This document shows positions 1 to 9,239 of a DNA stretch of 64,000 nt, piece by piece (the first letter of the stretch is position 1; each line of letters opens with the position of its first letter). The position numbers were made by a program, and so were the translations under genes. The DNA comes from Semisulcospira habei (Eukaryota; Mollusca; Gastropoda; Semisulcospiridae), in NCBI GenBank assembly GCA_036245525.1, contig BTPG01000004.1:47989823-48053822 (forward strand), read 5' to 3'. The notes below the pieces were generated by a model. That model did not search any database, was not told the DNA's origin, and was given only the letters and a program-made list of their open reading frames with translations.

Positions 1-67
1 GGCTCATGAGGATCTAAACCTTTTGCAGGTGGATCGTGTTCACCTTTTTCAACATTAAATGGGTTAA
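1..67. mobile_element. PH2 element, right half
   Basis: The window opens inside a PH2 hairpin: the right arm (GGCTCATGAGGATCTA, then a mutated CTTTTGCAG) is followed by the usual right flank GGATCGTGTTCACCTTTTTC and ends at TTAA (64-67). The left arm lies outside the window. Confidence 0.7.
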
Positions 68-122
68 CACATTCGAGACGTCCCGCCTCCGGATACGCGG
101 CTTTAAGCCCGCGCATATCCGG
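64..122. mobile_element. PH4 element, truncated
   Basis: Starts TTAACACATTCGAGACG on the same TTAA that ends the preceding PH2. It carries CCTCCGGATACGCGGC and a partial right arm CGCGCATATCCGGA, then runs into AGAGGCATG, a PH2-like word. The right TTAA end is lost. Confidence 0.6.
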
Positions 123-472
123 AAGAGGCATGTCTCCACTGAGCAAATATCTATGATTTTCTCTGCGCGAGACTCAGTCACCGACATGTACATGCACGCC
201 GATTTCCAGCACGCAAAGCGGAACAGATTTTCATAAGCACCTAACTGCGACTACAAGGGTCCTCAAAGCATCTATGCCCCTTGTAACCATTTAGCTGCTG
301 GTCTGTGCTGGTATAACTTTTGGCCCGCTGCCGTAAAATCCACAATCACAAAGCTGCACACACTCTAGGCCGATCACCATCTGACAGACGTGTGTCCGTT
401 TGCGTCCAACTCCCACTCACCAGCGCATCCGCCGTAGGCTAGCTGATCCATTCATCCCCGACACACTACAGC
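123..472. other. unassigned sequence
   Basis: No coding frame of note, hairpin or tandem repeat recognised. Confidence 0.5.
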
Positions 473-556
473 AGGAGATGGATCCTTTTGAACTGGGAAC
501 ACAGTTGTCAAGTGACACCTCTAAAAATTTGGGGACTGCGTCCTTGGGGTTAAATT
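473..556. mobile_element. PH1b remnant, hairpin deleted
   Basis: Has AGCAGGAGATGGATC, then GTGACACCTCTAAAAATTTG and CCTTGGGGTTAAAT. These match the right flank of the complete PH1b at 53139-53433, but the central palindrome is missing. Confidence 0.55.
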
Positions 557-812
557 AAGCCCCCTGACAGCTTCCTCGAAGGGAGGAAAAAAGACATACA
601 AATGAGGCCAACGGTAGGCTAGCGCTCTGCAGATTCCGGCGGCCCACGCTGATCGACACCTTTCCTGTAATGCTGATCATGCAAATAGTTTGTGTCAGTC
701 TCTAGAGTGGCCTTGATGACATCCTTACCTTGTCGGCTAGGTCAGATTACATTGTGCAGTCGTGAAACGCAATCCCGATTTTTTTAAAAAAAAGAGACCC
801 ATTTTCTGTCAG

Positions 813-885
813 GAGGAGGCTTGGATTTTCTTGATCCACTGCGGCTGCAGGGGCTCACGAGAATGTGTGCCTCTTGCAGTTGGAT
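813..885. mobile_element. degenerate PH2 hairpin
   Basis: Imperfect arms GAGGCTTGGATTTTCTTGAT and GAGAATGTGTGCCTCTTGCA face each other around CTGCGGCTGCAG. TTAA ends are not recognisable. Confidence 0.5.
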
Positions 886-1014
886 TGATTTGTTCAGTCG
901 TAAACTGTAAAGCCTATAACGTGTTTTATTGTTTGTTTTGGGGTTTTTTTTGGTTACTGTTTTTTTTTTGTTTTTGTTTTTTTGACGGGTTTCTTTCGTT
1001 TGAAGATGTACACA

Positions 1015-1110
1015 GATCGACCGTGATAGTTCAAGGGTGATGCCAGAATAGCTTGGCGCCCATAGGCGCCAAGCTATTCTGGCATCACTCTTGAACTATC
1101 ATGGTCGATC
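1015..1110. mobile_element. PH1a hairpin core
   Basis: Near-perfect 96-base palindrome: GATCGACCGTGATAGTTCAA to the reverse complement ending TATCATGGTCGATC, with centre GGCGCCCATAGGCGCC. Both arms carry the TGATGCC/GGCATCA variant. Outer TTAA ends are not preserved; a degenerate PH2 hairpin follows directly. Confidence 0.85.
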
Positions 1111-1121
1111 TTTATCTCCCA

Positions 1122-1190
1122 ACAAGGGGTATGGATTCTCACGAGCCACTGCGGCCGCAGGGGCTTATGAGAATCTATTTCTCTTCCTGA
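1122..1190. mobile_element. degenerate PH2 hairpin
   Basis: Arms GGTATGGATTCTCACGAGCC and GGGGCTTATGAGAATCTATT flank a GC-rich centre (CTGCGGCCGCAG). Confidence 0.55.
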
Positions 1191-1369
1191 TGGAACTAGG
1201 CGGCTTTGAATCAGTTCTGGCGATCTGCGTTGCTGCATCACGGCTATTTGGGCGCCGAATTCCCCTCCATTGGTGCTGAATAGAACCCAACGTGAGTGAG
1301 TGCACAGGGCAATGTGCTAGTTTCCCTCCTACTTTTCCGCTCCCCCAGTCAGCTCGTTCCCTCCAGCAA

Positions 1370-1442
1370 AAGGCACAGATCCTCATGAGCCACGGCAATC
1401 CTTTTGGCACGCTGCAAGGGTTCATGAGAATCCACGCCTCTG
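1370..1442. mobile_element. degenerate PH2 hairpin
   Basis: Left arm GGCACAGATCCTCATGAGCC is intact; the right arm TTCATGAGAATCCACGCCTC is diverged, and the loop (about 30 bases) is larger than usual. Confidence 0.5.
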
Positions 1443-1590
1443 GCTGGCAGCAGTGTATTGGCTCCGTTCATTTTCCACGGTCCTTCGAGGACGGCAGTAT
1501 TTAATAGTAATCGAAGACTTGTCCGCAGTTAACGCACGGAACGAGAGCGACGAATAATGTGCTTCGCTTCCCTTGTCCCAGTAACGCTGT

Positions 1591-1699
1591 CCTAGTAAGC
1601 GAACGGTCCTCGGGCCGACGCCTGCCGCAGCGTGGCCCGCGCCCGTGCGCGGGCCACGCTGCGGCCGTCGGCGGCCCGAGGACCGTTCGCTTACTTGGG
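1591..1699. mobile_element. PH6 hairpin
   Basis: GC-rich palindrome with ends CCTAGTAAGCGAACGGTCC and GGACCGTTCGCTTACTTGGG and centre GGCCCGCGCCCGTGCGCGGG. Longer arms than the shorter PH6 copies at 18510 and 51867. Confidence 0.8.
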
Positions 1700-1912
1700 T
1701 CGTCCTTGCTGGGCAATGGGCATCCCCGAGACTCCACCAGTCTCACCAGAGTGCATCACGTCCTCTTGAGGTCCCAAGGAATCGCGACGAAAGAAATACG
1801 CGGACGTCCACACGCGGTGTCGACATGAATTACCGGGACAGTCAATGAGGTAGAGATTGTGCCCGTAGGGACTTGAAGTGTTCCCTCTCCCTCCCTCTGC
1901 TGGTTCCGCGAT

Positions 1913-2330
1913 CATTGATTGGATGGTCCAGGCGTGGCTGGCTTGGTACGGCCCGTGCCATTGGTGTGAAGAGTGTAATTGGTCTGGTACAAGCCATACC
2001 ATTGGTCGAAGGCCTTTCTTGATTAGTACGCGCTGTTTTCTAGGGGGAAAAAACAGATAGTAACTGGTCTGGTTTGGAAAAGGGGAAAAGTGGGGGAGGG
2101 GTATCTGATTTAGTAGGCGCAAAGTGAGTGACTGAAGTGTGGGCAGTCATTCAGATACATCGCCATGTTGGTCTAGGGACATCCTTGATTTAGTTGCCCC
2201 ATTTTCATTGGCTAAGGAACGGGCAACCAATCATGGGTCTAGGAGCATCTTTGATTTAGTAGTCCTAGTTTGATTGGTGCAGGAAGGGTTATAAACAAGA
2301 ACGATACATCCCATTGGTCATTCTTTGTTC
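1913..2330 (+). promoter_or_regulatory. ATTGG/CCAAT-box cluster with TATAAA
   Basis: Eight ATTGG or CCAAT words occur in about 420 bases (for example CCATTGGTG, TAATTGGTC, CCATTGGTCG, AACCAATCAT, GATTGGTG, CCATTGGTCA), with TATAAA at 2290. A diverged direct repeat (GACATCCTTGATTTAGTTG and AGCATCTTTGATTTAGTAG) runs through 2165-2285. NF-Y binds CCAAT boxes; that this is a promoter is only inference, since no downstream gene is seen. Confidence 0.2.
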
Positions 2331-2335
2331 AGAAC

Positions 2336-2396
2336 TAAGTCCACTTTCGCTGGTAAAAAAAATCCTGCCTCATTAACCAGCGAAAATAGACTTTGT
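2336..2396. repeat. small foldback
   Basis: Imperfect arms AAGTCCACTTTCGCTGG and CCAGCGAAAATAGACTTT around a 23-base spacer. Family not otherwise seen in the window. Confidence 0.4.
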
Positions 2397-2514
2397 GAAT
2401 GAAAAAGGTTACCTTAGAAGGAGACCAGATGTTACAGGCCCAATTTCAATCGTAGTGCCATGGTAGCTGGACTACCTGTATCCCCTGATTTACCTCCCGT
2501 GATGTTGTTCACAT

Positions 2515-2730
2515 TTAACCTTTTCTCTACCAATGTACGTACATTTGTGTTTCTGAAATCTTGGTTCATTCAACGACCAAAAGCCAACACCGTCTAAGAA
2601 ACATGGATACAAATTGGTCTCAGCAAGAGGCATAGATCCTCATGAGCCCCCGCAGGCGCGGGGGCTCATGAGGATCTATGTCTCTTGCAGTTAAATCATG
2701 TTCACTTTTTTCCGGCAGTGAGGGGGTTAA
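2515..2730. mobile_element. complete PH2 element
   Basis: TTAA at both ends (2515-2518, 2727-2730). The long left flank (CAACGACCAAAAGCC, ACATGGATACAAATTGGTCT) leads to a perfect stem at 2623-2689 with centre GCCCCCGCAGGCGCGGGGGC. The right flank ends CGGCAGTGAGGGGGTTAA. Same subfamily as the copies at 17022, 28071 and 39040. Confidence 0.85.
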
Positions 2731-3023
2731 GTACACCGGCTCCAACGTAATGAGAAATCTAACCAGTCACTGAATCTGTCGCATTTAAATGCGGGTTAGA
2801 AACATATAAACACTGTACTGCAAATTATGATCGATCAATTGATCTATCCGTCTCACTGTGGTTGAAAGGGAAAATACAGACGGTCTGATTTGCATCCATT
2901 TGTGCCGTTCTGCATTGAAAAACTGGCGCTAAAACCAACTGCCACAACACTCTCCACTTCACTGTCACAACAGAAACGTTTTCCCCATCGGCTCCCGAAG
3001 CACCATTTACATCGAAACCCTTT

Positions 3024-3163
3024 CTTCTGCAAGCGGTATAGATCTCCATGGGCCGCTGCAGAAATGCACAGCCGCTCATGAAAGTCAAGACCTGTAGCAA
3101 GAGGCATAGATCTTCATAAGCCCCTGCATCATGCAGGGGCACATGAAGGTCTATGCCTCTTGC
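3024..3163. mobile_element. double PH2 hairpin
   Basis: A diverged PH2 unit (GCAAGCGGTATAGATCTCC ... GCCGCTCATGAAAGTC, 3024-3096) is joined to a standard hairpin (3097-3163) with centre CCCCTGCATCATGCAGGGG. The first unit recurs at 4977-5050, so the pair is a distinct subfamily. Confidence 0.65.
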
Positions 3164-3472
3164 AGACTGCCATACGCCTCTTGCTCACGAAGACACGAAT
3201 ATAATAAACCCTTATACTTACATGGCCCTCTGACGGGGGATTAGACAGTGAGCCGTTCAAGCCACGACAGAAGTAGGAAAACATATCTGACTAAGGACAC
3301 GGGCAATCCCATCAGGTGGTAGACAAGATGGACGTGTCACGTGCAATCTCCTCGAGCTCCGCACGCGCACGTCGGGTCGATAGCGCTGTCGTGGAGAGGG
3401 CATTAGGGTGACGTAGTGGTCCGACCGGGGTAACGTCGGCTGTGATTGGGGTGTAGAAGAAAATAGTTTGGG

Positions 3473-3648
3473 ACATCATCATCATCGCCATCATCATCAT
3501 CATCATCATTATCCATCATCATCATCATCATCATTATCCATCATCATCCATCATAATCATGTCATCTTCATCCATCATCATCATCATCATCATCCATCAT
3601 TATCATCAATCATCATCACCACCACCACCACCATCATCATCATCATCG
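3473..3648. repeat. (CAT)n microsatellite
   Basis: Long interrupted CAT/CAC array. It generates His-rich or Met-rich shadow frames that are not genes. Confidence 0.95.
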
Positions 3649-3797
3649 GCATTGTCATCCTGGTCGCCGTCATCATTAGAGCAAAGAAGGAGGTCCATTT
3701 AAATTCAGTCATTCGAGACACGTCAGATGACGTGACAAATGGCGTCAGCTAAGTTCATTTGATGTGTATCCGCATGCGACATGTCTCAAATGAGTCA

Positions 3798-3889
3798 TTA
3801 ACCCTTTTTCGTGTCGGTAGCGGTTTTAGTCGTGATGATTCATGAAGGAATCATCGCGACTAAAACCGCTACCGACACGCAAAGGGTAA
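3798..3889. mobile_element. complete PH3 element
   Basis: TTAACCC at left and GGGTAA at right (right TTAA mutated). The arms CGTGTCGGTAGCGGTTTTAG and TAAAACCGCTACCGACACG are perfect complements. Almost the whole element is stem. Confidence 0.85.
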
Positions 3890-4057
3890 ACAACAAACCT
3901 CCCCCCCAAAAAAAAAAAAAAAACACCTCATAAGTCATTAGAGTTTGTTTTGTTTTTTAAATACTGACAAAACCTCCATTAGCTACTTAAGCACTGTGTT
4001 TGAACTATCCTTGCTGACACATAAACTTCAGTTGGCACTGGACGTAAAGAAGAACGT

Positions 4058-4123
4058 ACACTGGTTGTCTCCCTCGATTCGCTACCGCTCTTCTAGTAAG
4101 CGAATCTAGGGAAACAGCCAGTA
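4058..4123. mobile_element. PH7 hairpin
   Basis: ACACTGGTTGTCTCCCTCGA and its imperfect partner CTAGGGAAACAGCCAGT face each other around ACCGCTCTTCTAGTAAGCG. Confidence 0.75.
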
Positions 4124-4283
4124 TGCGTGGATGGAAGAGTGTTGAGATTGGGAGGGGAGAGAGAAGGGGACGACCGTGTACAGGGTTAGATAAGGCACAG
4201 AAAGAGGAAGGGAGAACAAATATAAAAAGTTAATCGTGTTGAATTGAATATTTTAGCGTCAAAGAGAGAGTGTGCATGCGGGC

Positions 4284-4365
4284 GTATACTCACACGCACG
4301 CGAGCGCGCACACATACATACGCACGCACTCACGCAAACACTCACTCACGCACACACACACACAC

Positions 4366-4447
<82 letters not shown>
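4284..4447. repeat. (CA)n microsatellite
   Basis: Impure CA/CG/CT lead-in, then a near-pure CA tract from about 4351. Confidence 0.97.
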
Positions 4448-4449
<2 letters not shown>

Positions 4450-4742
4450 CAACAAACAAAAGAACTAGCATCACTATGTTTACTGTGACCAGACAATTTT
4501 TCTCGATACTTGAAAGGACTCGGGTGACAATGAGAGCATGCAAACAAAGACAGGAACAGAATTGATCGAGCCCAGCCAGTAACAGCCACTCTTCACTCGC
4601 AACGTCTTTGTACATCCCCCGTTCTGTGCCCAGAGAGTGCTTGTGTACCCTGCTTTGAAGAGACAAGAAAGCACGAAATGTGTACACGCTTTCTCGTATA
4701 GACGGAATCATTTCAACCGTTTAGCATTGAATCCAGTTCATG

Positions 4743-4936
4743 CATTACCCAGAAGAAAACGTTAAACGTTTAGGGTTTAACGTCTTTTTTCCACCACGAA
4801 GGTGATTTCAAAATCGGGGCACCGAAAATAGGGTGGGAACAAATTTTGACCCCAGCTGGCTTCATTTGGGACCTTTCGAAAGAGAGTCGAAAGCTCTACC
4901 ACAGAGCCACCCAGCTCCACCCATTACCCGGAAGAA
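4743..4936 (-). mobile_element. tRNA-derived SINE with 15-bp target duplication
   Basis: The body (4758-4921) reads on the minus strand from GGGTGGCTCTGTGG (A-box-like) through GACCCCAGCTGG-like B-box sequence to CACCTTCGTGGTGG and a 3' end near CTAAACGTTTAACG. The flanks CATTACCCAGAAGAA and CATTACCCGGAAGAA form a 15-bp duplication with one mismatch, direct evidence of retroposition. Same family as 49525 (+) and 61012 (-). Confidence 0.8.
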
Positions 4937-4976
4937 CCCGAAACACCTCCTAACTGCAAAATGCATAGATCCTCTT

Positions 4977-5050
4977 TTGCAAGCGGTATAGATCTCCATG
5001 GGCCGCTGCGGAAATGCACAGCCGCTCGTGAAAGTTAAGACCTGTAGCAA
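4977..5050. mobile_element. PH2 variant, copy of the 3024 unit
   Basis: GCAAGCGGTATAGATCTCC ... CAGCCGCTCGTGAAAGTTAA ... GTAGCAAGAGG is almost identical to 3024-3104, but ends before the second hairpin. Confidence 0.6.
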
Positions 5051-5214
5051 GAGGAAATCCATTTATGGATCTTGCCGTAACCTATACACCTTTCGAATCA
5101 ACAGTGAAATACGTCGACCATGGCAGTTCAAGGATAATGATAATGTAATGCAGTAAGAAGAGAATCATGTAATTTTATTCCGTGAGGGAAAACTCAACGT
5201 TTGCTTCGGTACAG

Positions 5215-5260
5215 ATACACTGACGAGCAAAATAAATGCGACATTTATTCATGTTCATGA
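5215..5260. mobile_element. PH10 single terminal repeat
   Basis: ACACTGACGAGCAAAATAAATGCGACATTT is split here as ACACTGACGAGCAAAATAAA then TGCGACATTT. It matches one end of the Tc1-like foldback at 24439; no partner end is nearby. Confidence 0.5.
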
Positions 5261-5474
5261 TTTCTGATTATTCATTGCTGGCTTCCTATTTGTGTGCAGA
5301 GATTCCTCTGGACCGTAACTGTTATCATCTGGATAAAGGGAGAGTCAAGAGGGTTTACGTCATCCGGCATTACGTCATAATTAAGTCATAGGAGTAGTTT
5401 GAAAAGCGACCTCAATGGACAGGAGTATTTTCCGGATACATGACGTCTTCTTTTTGTTTCAAGGTAAGGTGGGA

Positions 5475-5566
5475 GTTTGTGTGGTGTGGTGTGGTGTGAT
5501 ATGGTGTGGTGTGGTGGTGTGTGTGTTTGTGTGTGTATGTATGTGTATGTGTCTGTGTGTGTGTGT

Positions 5567-5644
<78 letters not shown>
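5475..5644. repeat. (GT)n microsatellite
   Basis: GTGGTGT lead-in, then a pure GT tract from about 5571. Confidence 0.97.
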
Positions 5645-5645
<1 letters not shown>

Positions 5646-5962
5646 CACGCGCGTGTTCAGCGATTGTAAGTGCCTATATCAAGTATATGCTTGTCTTTGT
5701 CTTTATGCTTATGTGTCTATTGTGTGTCCCAGCTTCAGTTTCTGTTTGTCTGTTCGCGTTCATGATGTTTGTCCTCTCTCGGTACTCGTGTTCTGCGGAT
5801 CATTTGATGCTGAAAATTTCGCTCCTTTTTTACTGTTTTTTCCCCTTTGGGCTAATCATGTTACAAACCTGTTGACGCAAGTCATATTTACTGTACACCA
5901 TTGTCAGCGTGAAACATCCGAGCTGAAAAATAAAATCCGCCGTCCTGTTGCGTCTGCCTTGC

Positions 5963-6030
5963 CACACTGGTCGTCTCGCTCGATTCGCTACCGCTGATCA
6001 GTGCTAACGAATCGAGGGAGACAACCAAGT
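5963..6030. mobile_element. PH7 hairpin
   Basis: CACACTGGTCGTCTCGCTCG and CGAGGGAGACAACCAAGT are opposed across CTACCGCTGATCAGTGC. Confidence 0.7.
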
Positions 6031-6090
6031 ACGTGCTCCTCCCTTGTCATTACGTGACTCCCATTTCCCGCAGTTGCCTGAGCGTCAGAT

Positions 6091-6194
6091 TACACGTCAT
6101 TTGGACTTCTTACACGTCATTTGGACTTCTTACACGTCATTTGGACTTCTTATACGTCATTTGGACTTCTTATTCTGTGATAAGAAGTACGTGT
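6091..6194. repeat. 20-bp tandem repeat x4
   Basis: Four direct copies of ACACGTCATTTGGACTTCTT start at 6091, 6111, 6131 and 6151. They are followed by an inverted partial copy (TAAGAAGTACGTGTA). Confidence 0.9.
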
Positions 6195-6209
6195 AATGAA
6201 TTCAAGCCA

Positions 6210-6276
6210 GCAAGAGGCATAGATACTCATGAGCCCCCGCATTATGCGGGGGCTCATGAGGATCTATGCCTCTTGC
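6210..6276. mobile_element. PH2 hairpin
   Basis: Stem broken at one base (GATACTCATG against CATGAGGATC), centre CCCCCGCATTATGCGGGGG. Outer flanks are unlike PH2 ends, so the ends may have been lost. Confidence 0.8.
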
Positions 6277-6437
6277 AGATGAATGGTGTTCCTATAGTTG
6301 ACTTCCAAAGATTCAGAGAGGTTTATTCCTTTCATCTCTGTTCGGGTGTGGAGGGAAAGCAACTGCAAAAATAAACTAAATAAACAATTACGAGACCAAA
6401 TAAAGAAAGAAACGCGACGCTGAATTCCATGGCACTT

Positions 6438-6438
<1 letters not shown>

Positions 6439-6522
<84 letters not shown>

Positions 6523-6620
6523 TGTGTGTTTGTGTGCGTGTGAGTGTGCGTGCGTGCGTGCGTGCTTGCCTGCGTGTGTGTGCGCGAGAATGCGTGCGTG
6601 TGACAGTGCGTGTGTGTTTT
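6439..6620. repeat. (GT)n microsatellite
   Basis: Pure GT to about 6514, then a GCGT/GCGTGT-rich tail. Confidence 0.97.
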
Positions 6621-6785
6621 CTCTTATTATTGTGAAGCAACACTATTTTAAGCCAGACAGAAGTAAACTAACCTGGCAATAGACATACGTCCTCGTTGGC
6701 TCCGCAGTTGCTCAGAGACGTGTGAGCATCCATGCCTCTTGCAGTCCTGTCTGGGTTTCTTTGGGCACAGTAGTTAATGAAACCA

Positions 6786-6855
6786 GCAAGAGGCCGCGTA
6801 GGTCCTCATGAGCCCCCGCCTTAAGCGGGGGCGCATGAGGACCTAAGCCTCTTGA
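6786..6855. mobile_element. PH2 hairpin, with half copy just upstream
   Basis: Arms GTAGGTCCTCATGAGCCC and GCGCATGAGGACCTAAG around CCGCCTTAAGCGG. A right-half PH2 remnant (GAGCATCCATGCCTCTTGCA) lies at about 6725-6744. Confidence 0.75.
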
Positions 6856-7086
6856 AGAGGTGGCTGTGGTTCGCTTTCATCTACCCAGCTCAACCTGATT
6901 CTCTCCCCAAAGGGCATGCCTGTGTCACACAGGAAGTTCCGGATGTTAGGGGCAGATAAGCCAGGCCGAGCCTCATTTAGGATTCACTGATACAGCACAA
7001 CGTGTTCAGCTGGCACCTCTGTGCTGCGGACCCAAAGATTGGGTGATTGTACACCCATGCAGACCTTGATCGCTTTTTCTATTCTG

Positions 7087-7119
<33 letters not shown>
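7087..7119. repeat. poly(A) tract
   Basis: 33 consecutive A. It could be an old retroposon tail, but no recognisable body adjoins it. Confidence 0.9.
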
Positions 7120-7120
<1 letters not shown>

Positions 7121-7501
7121 ATAAAACAAGAAAAATCGCACCACCCACCCACCCGCTAAAAACATTGAAACGGCAGAAACACTAAACACTGTTGTTTTTT
7201 TTTTTGGTTTTTTTAAAAATAGACATTCACTGTCGGGAAAATGCATCATTAAAACTCGGAGGAGAAACAAGAGTTTCCTGTTGAACAACACATTCTCGGA
7301 TAGATCCGTAAATGGCGTTTCGTTTCCGGGGAAATTGATTTCTTGTTTAGCAATTCGTGAAATTGCGTGAATGCAAACAGCATGCCCATTTATTTTATTG
7401 CCATTTTCTTTCTTTCTTTCTTTATTCGCTTTTTCGTTCTGTATTTTGAAATGAAGCAATTCGTAAAATGGCGTGAATGCAAAAAGCATGTCCTTTTTTT
7501 T

Positions 7502-7692
7502 TTAAACTCATTCAGTCCCGACAAACCACAGCCAGATATGGCTCGACCATGATAGGGTGGTGCCATAGGCGCCAAGCTACTCTGGCACCAACCTTGAACT
7601 ATCATGGTCGATCTGTCTCCTGAATTGTAATGCACTCCTCAGAGGGCAGCTCCGAAATGTGGGAATTTGGTACGTGGGACTTAATGAGTTAA
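7502..7692. mobile_element. PH1a element, left arm partly deleted
   Basis: Left end TTAAACTCATTCAGTCCCG, right end GACTTAATGAGTTAA. The left arm jumps from CATGATAGGGTGGTGCC straight to the centre, while the right arm is complete. It lies between two copies of TCGTTCTGTATTTTGAAATG (near 7433 and 7725), and GCGTGAATGCAAA is also repeated just upstream. Confidence 0.75.
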
Positions 7693-8173
7693 AAAAAAGT
7701 CACTTTCTTTCTTCATTTGTTTTTTCGTTCTGTATTTTGAAATGAAGTTTTCTGAACAGTCGCGCCACCATTATGATCAGAGACTCGACGGATTTAGGGC
7801 CCTGTTGAACAGGATGTAGGCGACTGTCAGAAGAAGAAAAAACCCAACAACAAATAACCGGTATGGCTGTAATTGTGGCCGTAAAACAACTGTGCCCGTA
7901 CACCACACCAAATAAACTCTTATACGCGTATGAGAGCACCGCTCTGGGACGCAGTGTCGCGTGAGATGCGCGCTAGGTCGAGTTTTTCATGTATATTAAT
8001 CAGATGGCCTCATGAATATTTTCTGCCTCGAGCCGTCAGATCAAATGCTTTTTTGTAGTCATGACTTTCGGTAGTGGCTATAACTAGTTCGCTTCCGATC
8101 CTTGATTGCCATAGGCGAGATACCTATACGTCATGTGTACAATATTAGGCGGTAAAGAGTGGTTTTTTTTTTG
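7693..8173. other. unassigned sequence
   Basis: Apart from the second copy of TCGTTCTGTATTTTGAAATG near 7725, no gene or structured repeat was recognised. Confidence 0.5.
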
Positions 8174-8254
8174 TTGACACATTAGCGACGTGCCGCATCC
8201 GGATACGCGGCTTTATGCCGCGTATCCGGATGCGGCACGTTTCGAATGAGTTAA
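8174..8254. mobile_element. complete PH4 element
   Basis: Left end TTGACACATTAGCGACG, right end TTTCGAATGAGTTAA. The arms GTGCCGCATCCGGATACGCG and its complement are perfect around GCTTTATGC. Confidence 0.85.
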
Positions 8255-8480
8255 TATATAAAACGTTCAATAAGACATTTGTCTAAACGCAAAAACATGC
8301 GTCTGTAGTCGTGAATGACCGCAGATATTTTGTCCTTTTCAACGTTTTTGGACGATTCTTGCTACTTGTAATCACTAACTGTCGGATAAATGTATCGGCC
8401 ACGACCACTCTGTACTAGAGTAGTGAAAGAGGTGTTAGGCACATGCACTTCTAACAAACGCAGCACTTGTGAGACGGTTT

Positions 8481-8570
8481 ACCAGGGTAGTTCAAGGGTA
8501 GTGCCGGATTAGCTTGGCGCCTGCTAAGGCGCCACGCTAATCTGGCACTACCCTTGAACTATCATGGTCC
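8481..8570. mobile_element. PH1 hairpin core
   Basis: ACCAGGGTAGTTCAAGGG opposes CCCTTGAACTATCATGGT, with centre GGCGCCTGCTAAGGCGCC. Both arms use the AGTGCC/GGCACT variant. No TTAA ends. Confidence 0.8.
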
Positions 8571-8712
8571 ACCAGTCTCCCAGTCGGTACACGCGCTTTA
8601 CGGACGCGAAAGTCATGATTACGCGTGGAGGAGACCATTGCCTGAAAGACCCATTGGCTGACTGTCGGCGTGATTGGTTGAGGAGAGTCCTGCAGGAGTT
8701 ACGTCGACCGAA

Positions 8713-8740
8713 CTCGCTACCGACAGCCATGCAAAGGGTT
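8713..8740. mobile_element. PH3 right end only
   Basis: CTACCGACAGCCATGCAAAG then GGTTAA is the PH3 right terminus; the left arm is absent. Confidence 0.55.
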
Positions 8741-8969
8741 AATTGCACATTACCATCTTCGACTTTAGAAAGTAAATCACATGATATGGTTATGTTCGCC
8801 CTTGTCGCCAGTTGTAGTTGATTACCCAATTTCCTGTCGAATTCTCTACGGGAAGTAGTTACCATCCTGTCTGGGTATGTATTTTGACGGTTGTCGAAGC
8901 TGCTCGAATTTCTTTGGAATGTCTGTGTCAGAGGTTCGTCATATGAGTAGGCGTGCGTCTCAGTTTAGC

Positions 8970-9141
8970 AGCTAGACTGGCGAACTTTGAACATTGAATT
9001 TTTCGATCACTAAATGATGGGTCAGACACTAGATAATCTGGATGCATAATTGTGTGCTAGACTGGTGAACTTTGAACATTGAATTTTTCGATCACTAAAT
9101 GGGTCAGACACTTGGTGATCTGGATGCATAATTGTGTGCTA
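8970..9141. repeat. 85-87-bp direct duplication
   Basis: Two copies of a unit starting CTAGACTGGYGAACTTTGAA and ending GCATAATTGTGTG (8970 and 9057). A diverged third copy may lie at 9245-9300, beyond the PH8 hairpin. Confidence 0.85.
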
Positions 9142-9149
9142 GTCTGTGA

Positions 9150-9238
9150 TTTATCCACTGTGTGATAGTCTGTGATTTTGGACGTTACGGCCTTAGGCCG
9201 TAACGTCCAAAATCACAGACTAGAACACAGTGGATAAA
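9150..9238. mobile_element. PH8 foldback
   Basis: Arms of about 43 bases: TTATCCACTGTGTGATAGTC and GACTAGAACACAGTGGATAA outside, TTTTGGACGTTACGGCC and its exact complement inside, loop TTA. Confidence 0.8.
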
Positions 9239-9239
9239 T

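Noticed and set aside
1691..2122. 143-residue minus-strand frame
   Set aside because: Overlaps the PH6 end and a CCAAT-rich stretch; no domain or codon pattern recognised.
2623..2689. microRNA precursor
   Set aside because: Hairpin length is suitable, but the same stem occurs dozens of times as PH2 with TTAA ends, so a mobile element explains it better.
3312..3752. His-rich and Met-rich frames
   Set aside because: Produced by the (CAT)n microsatellite.
4244..4711. Long His/Thr and Cys/Val-rich frames
   Set aside because: They are translations of (CA)n/(GT)n repeats open in several frames; the same holds at 5412-5997, 6332-6682, 17348-17782 and 18726-19019.
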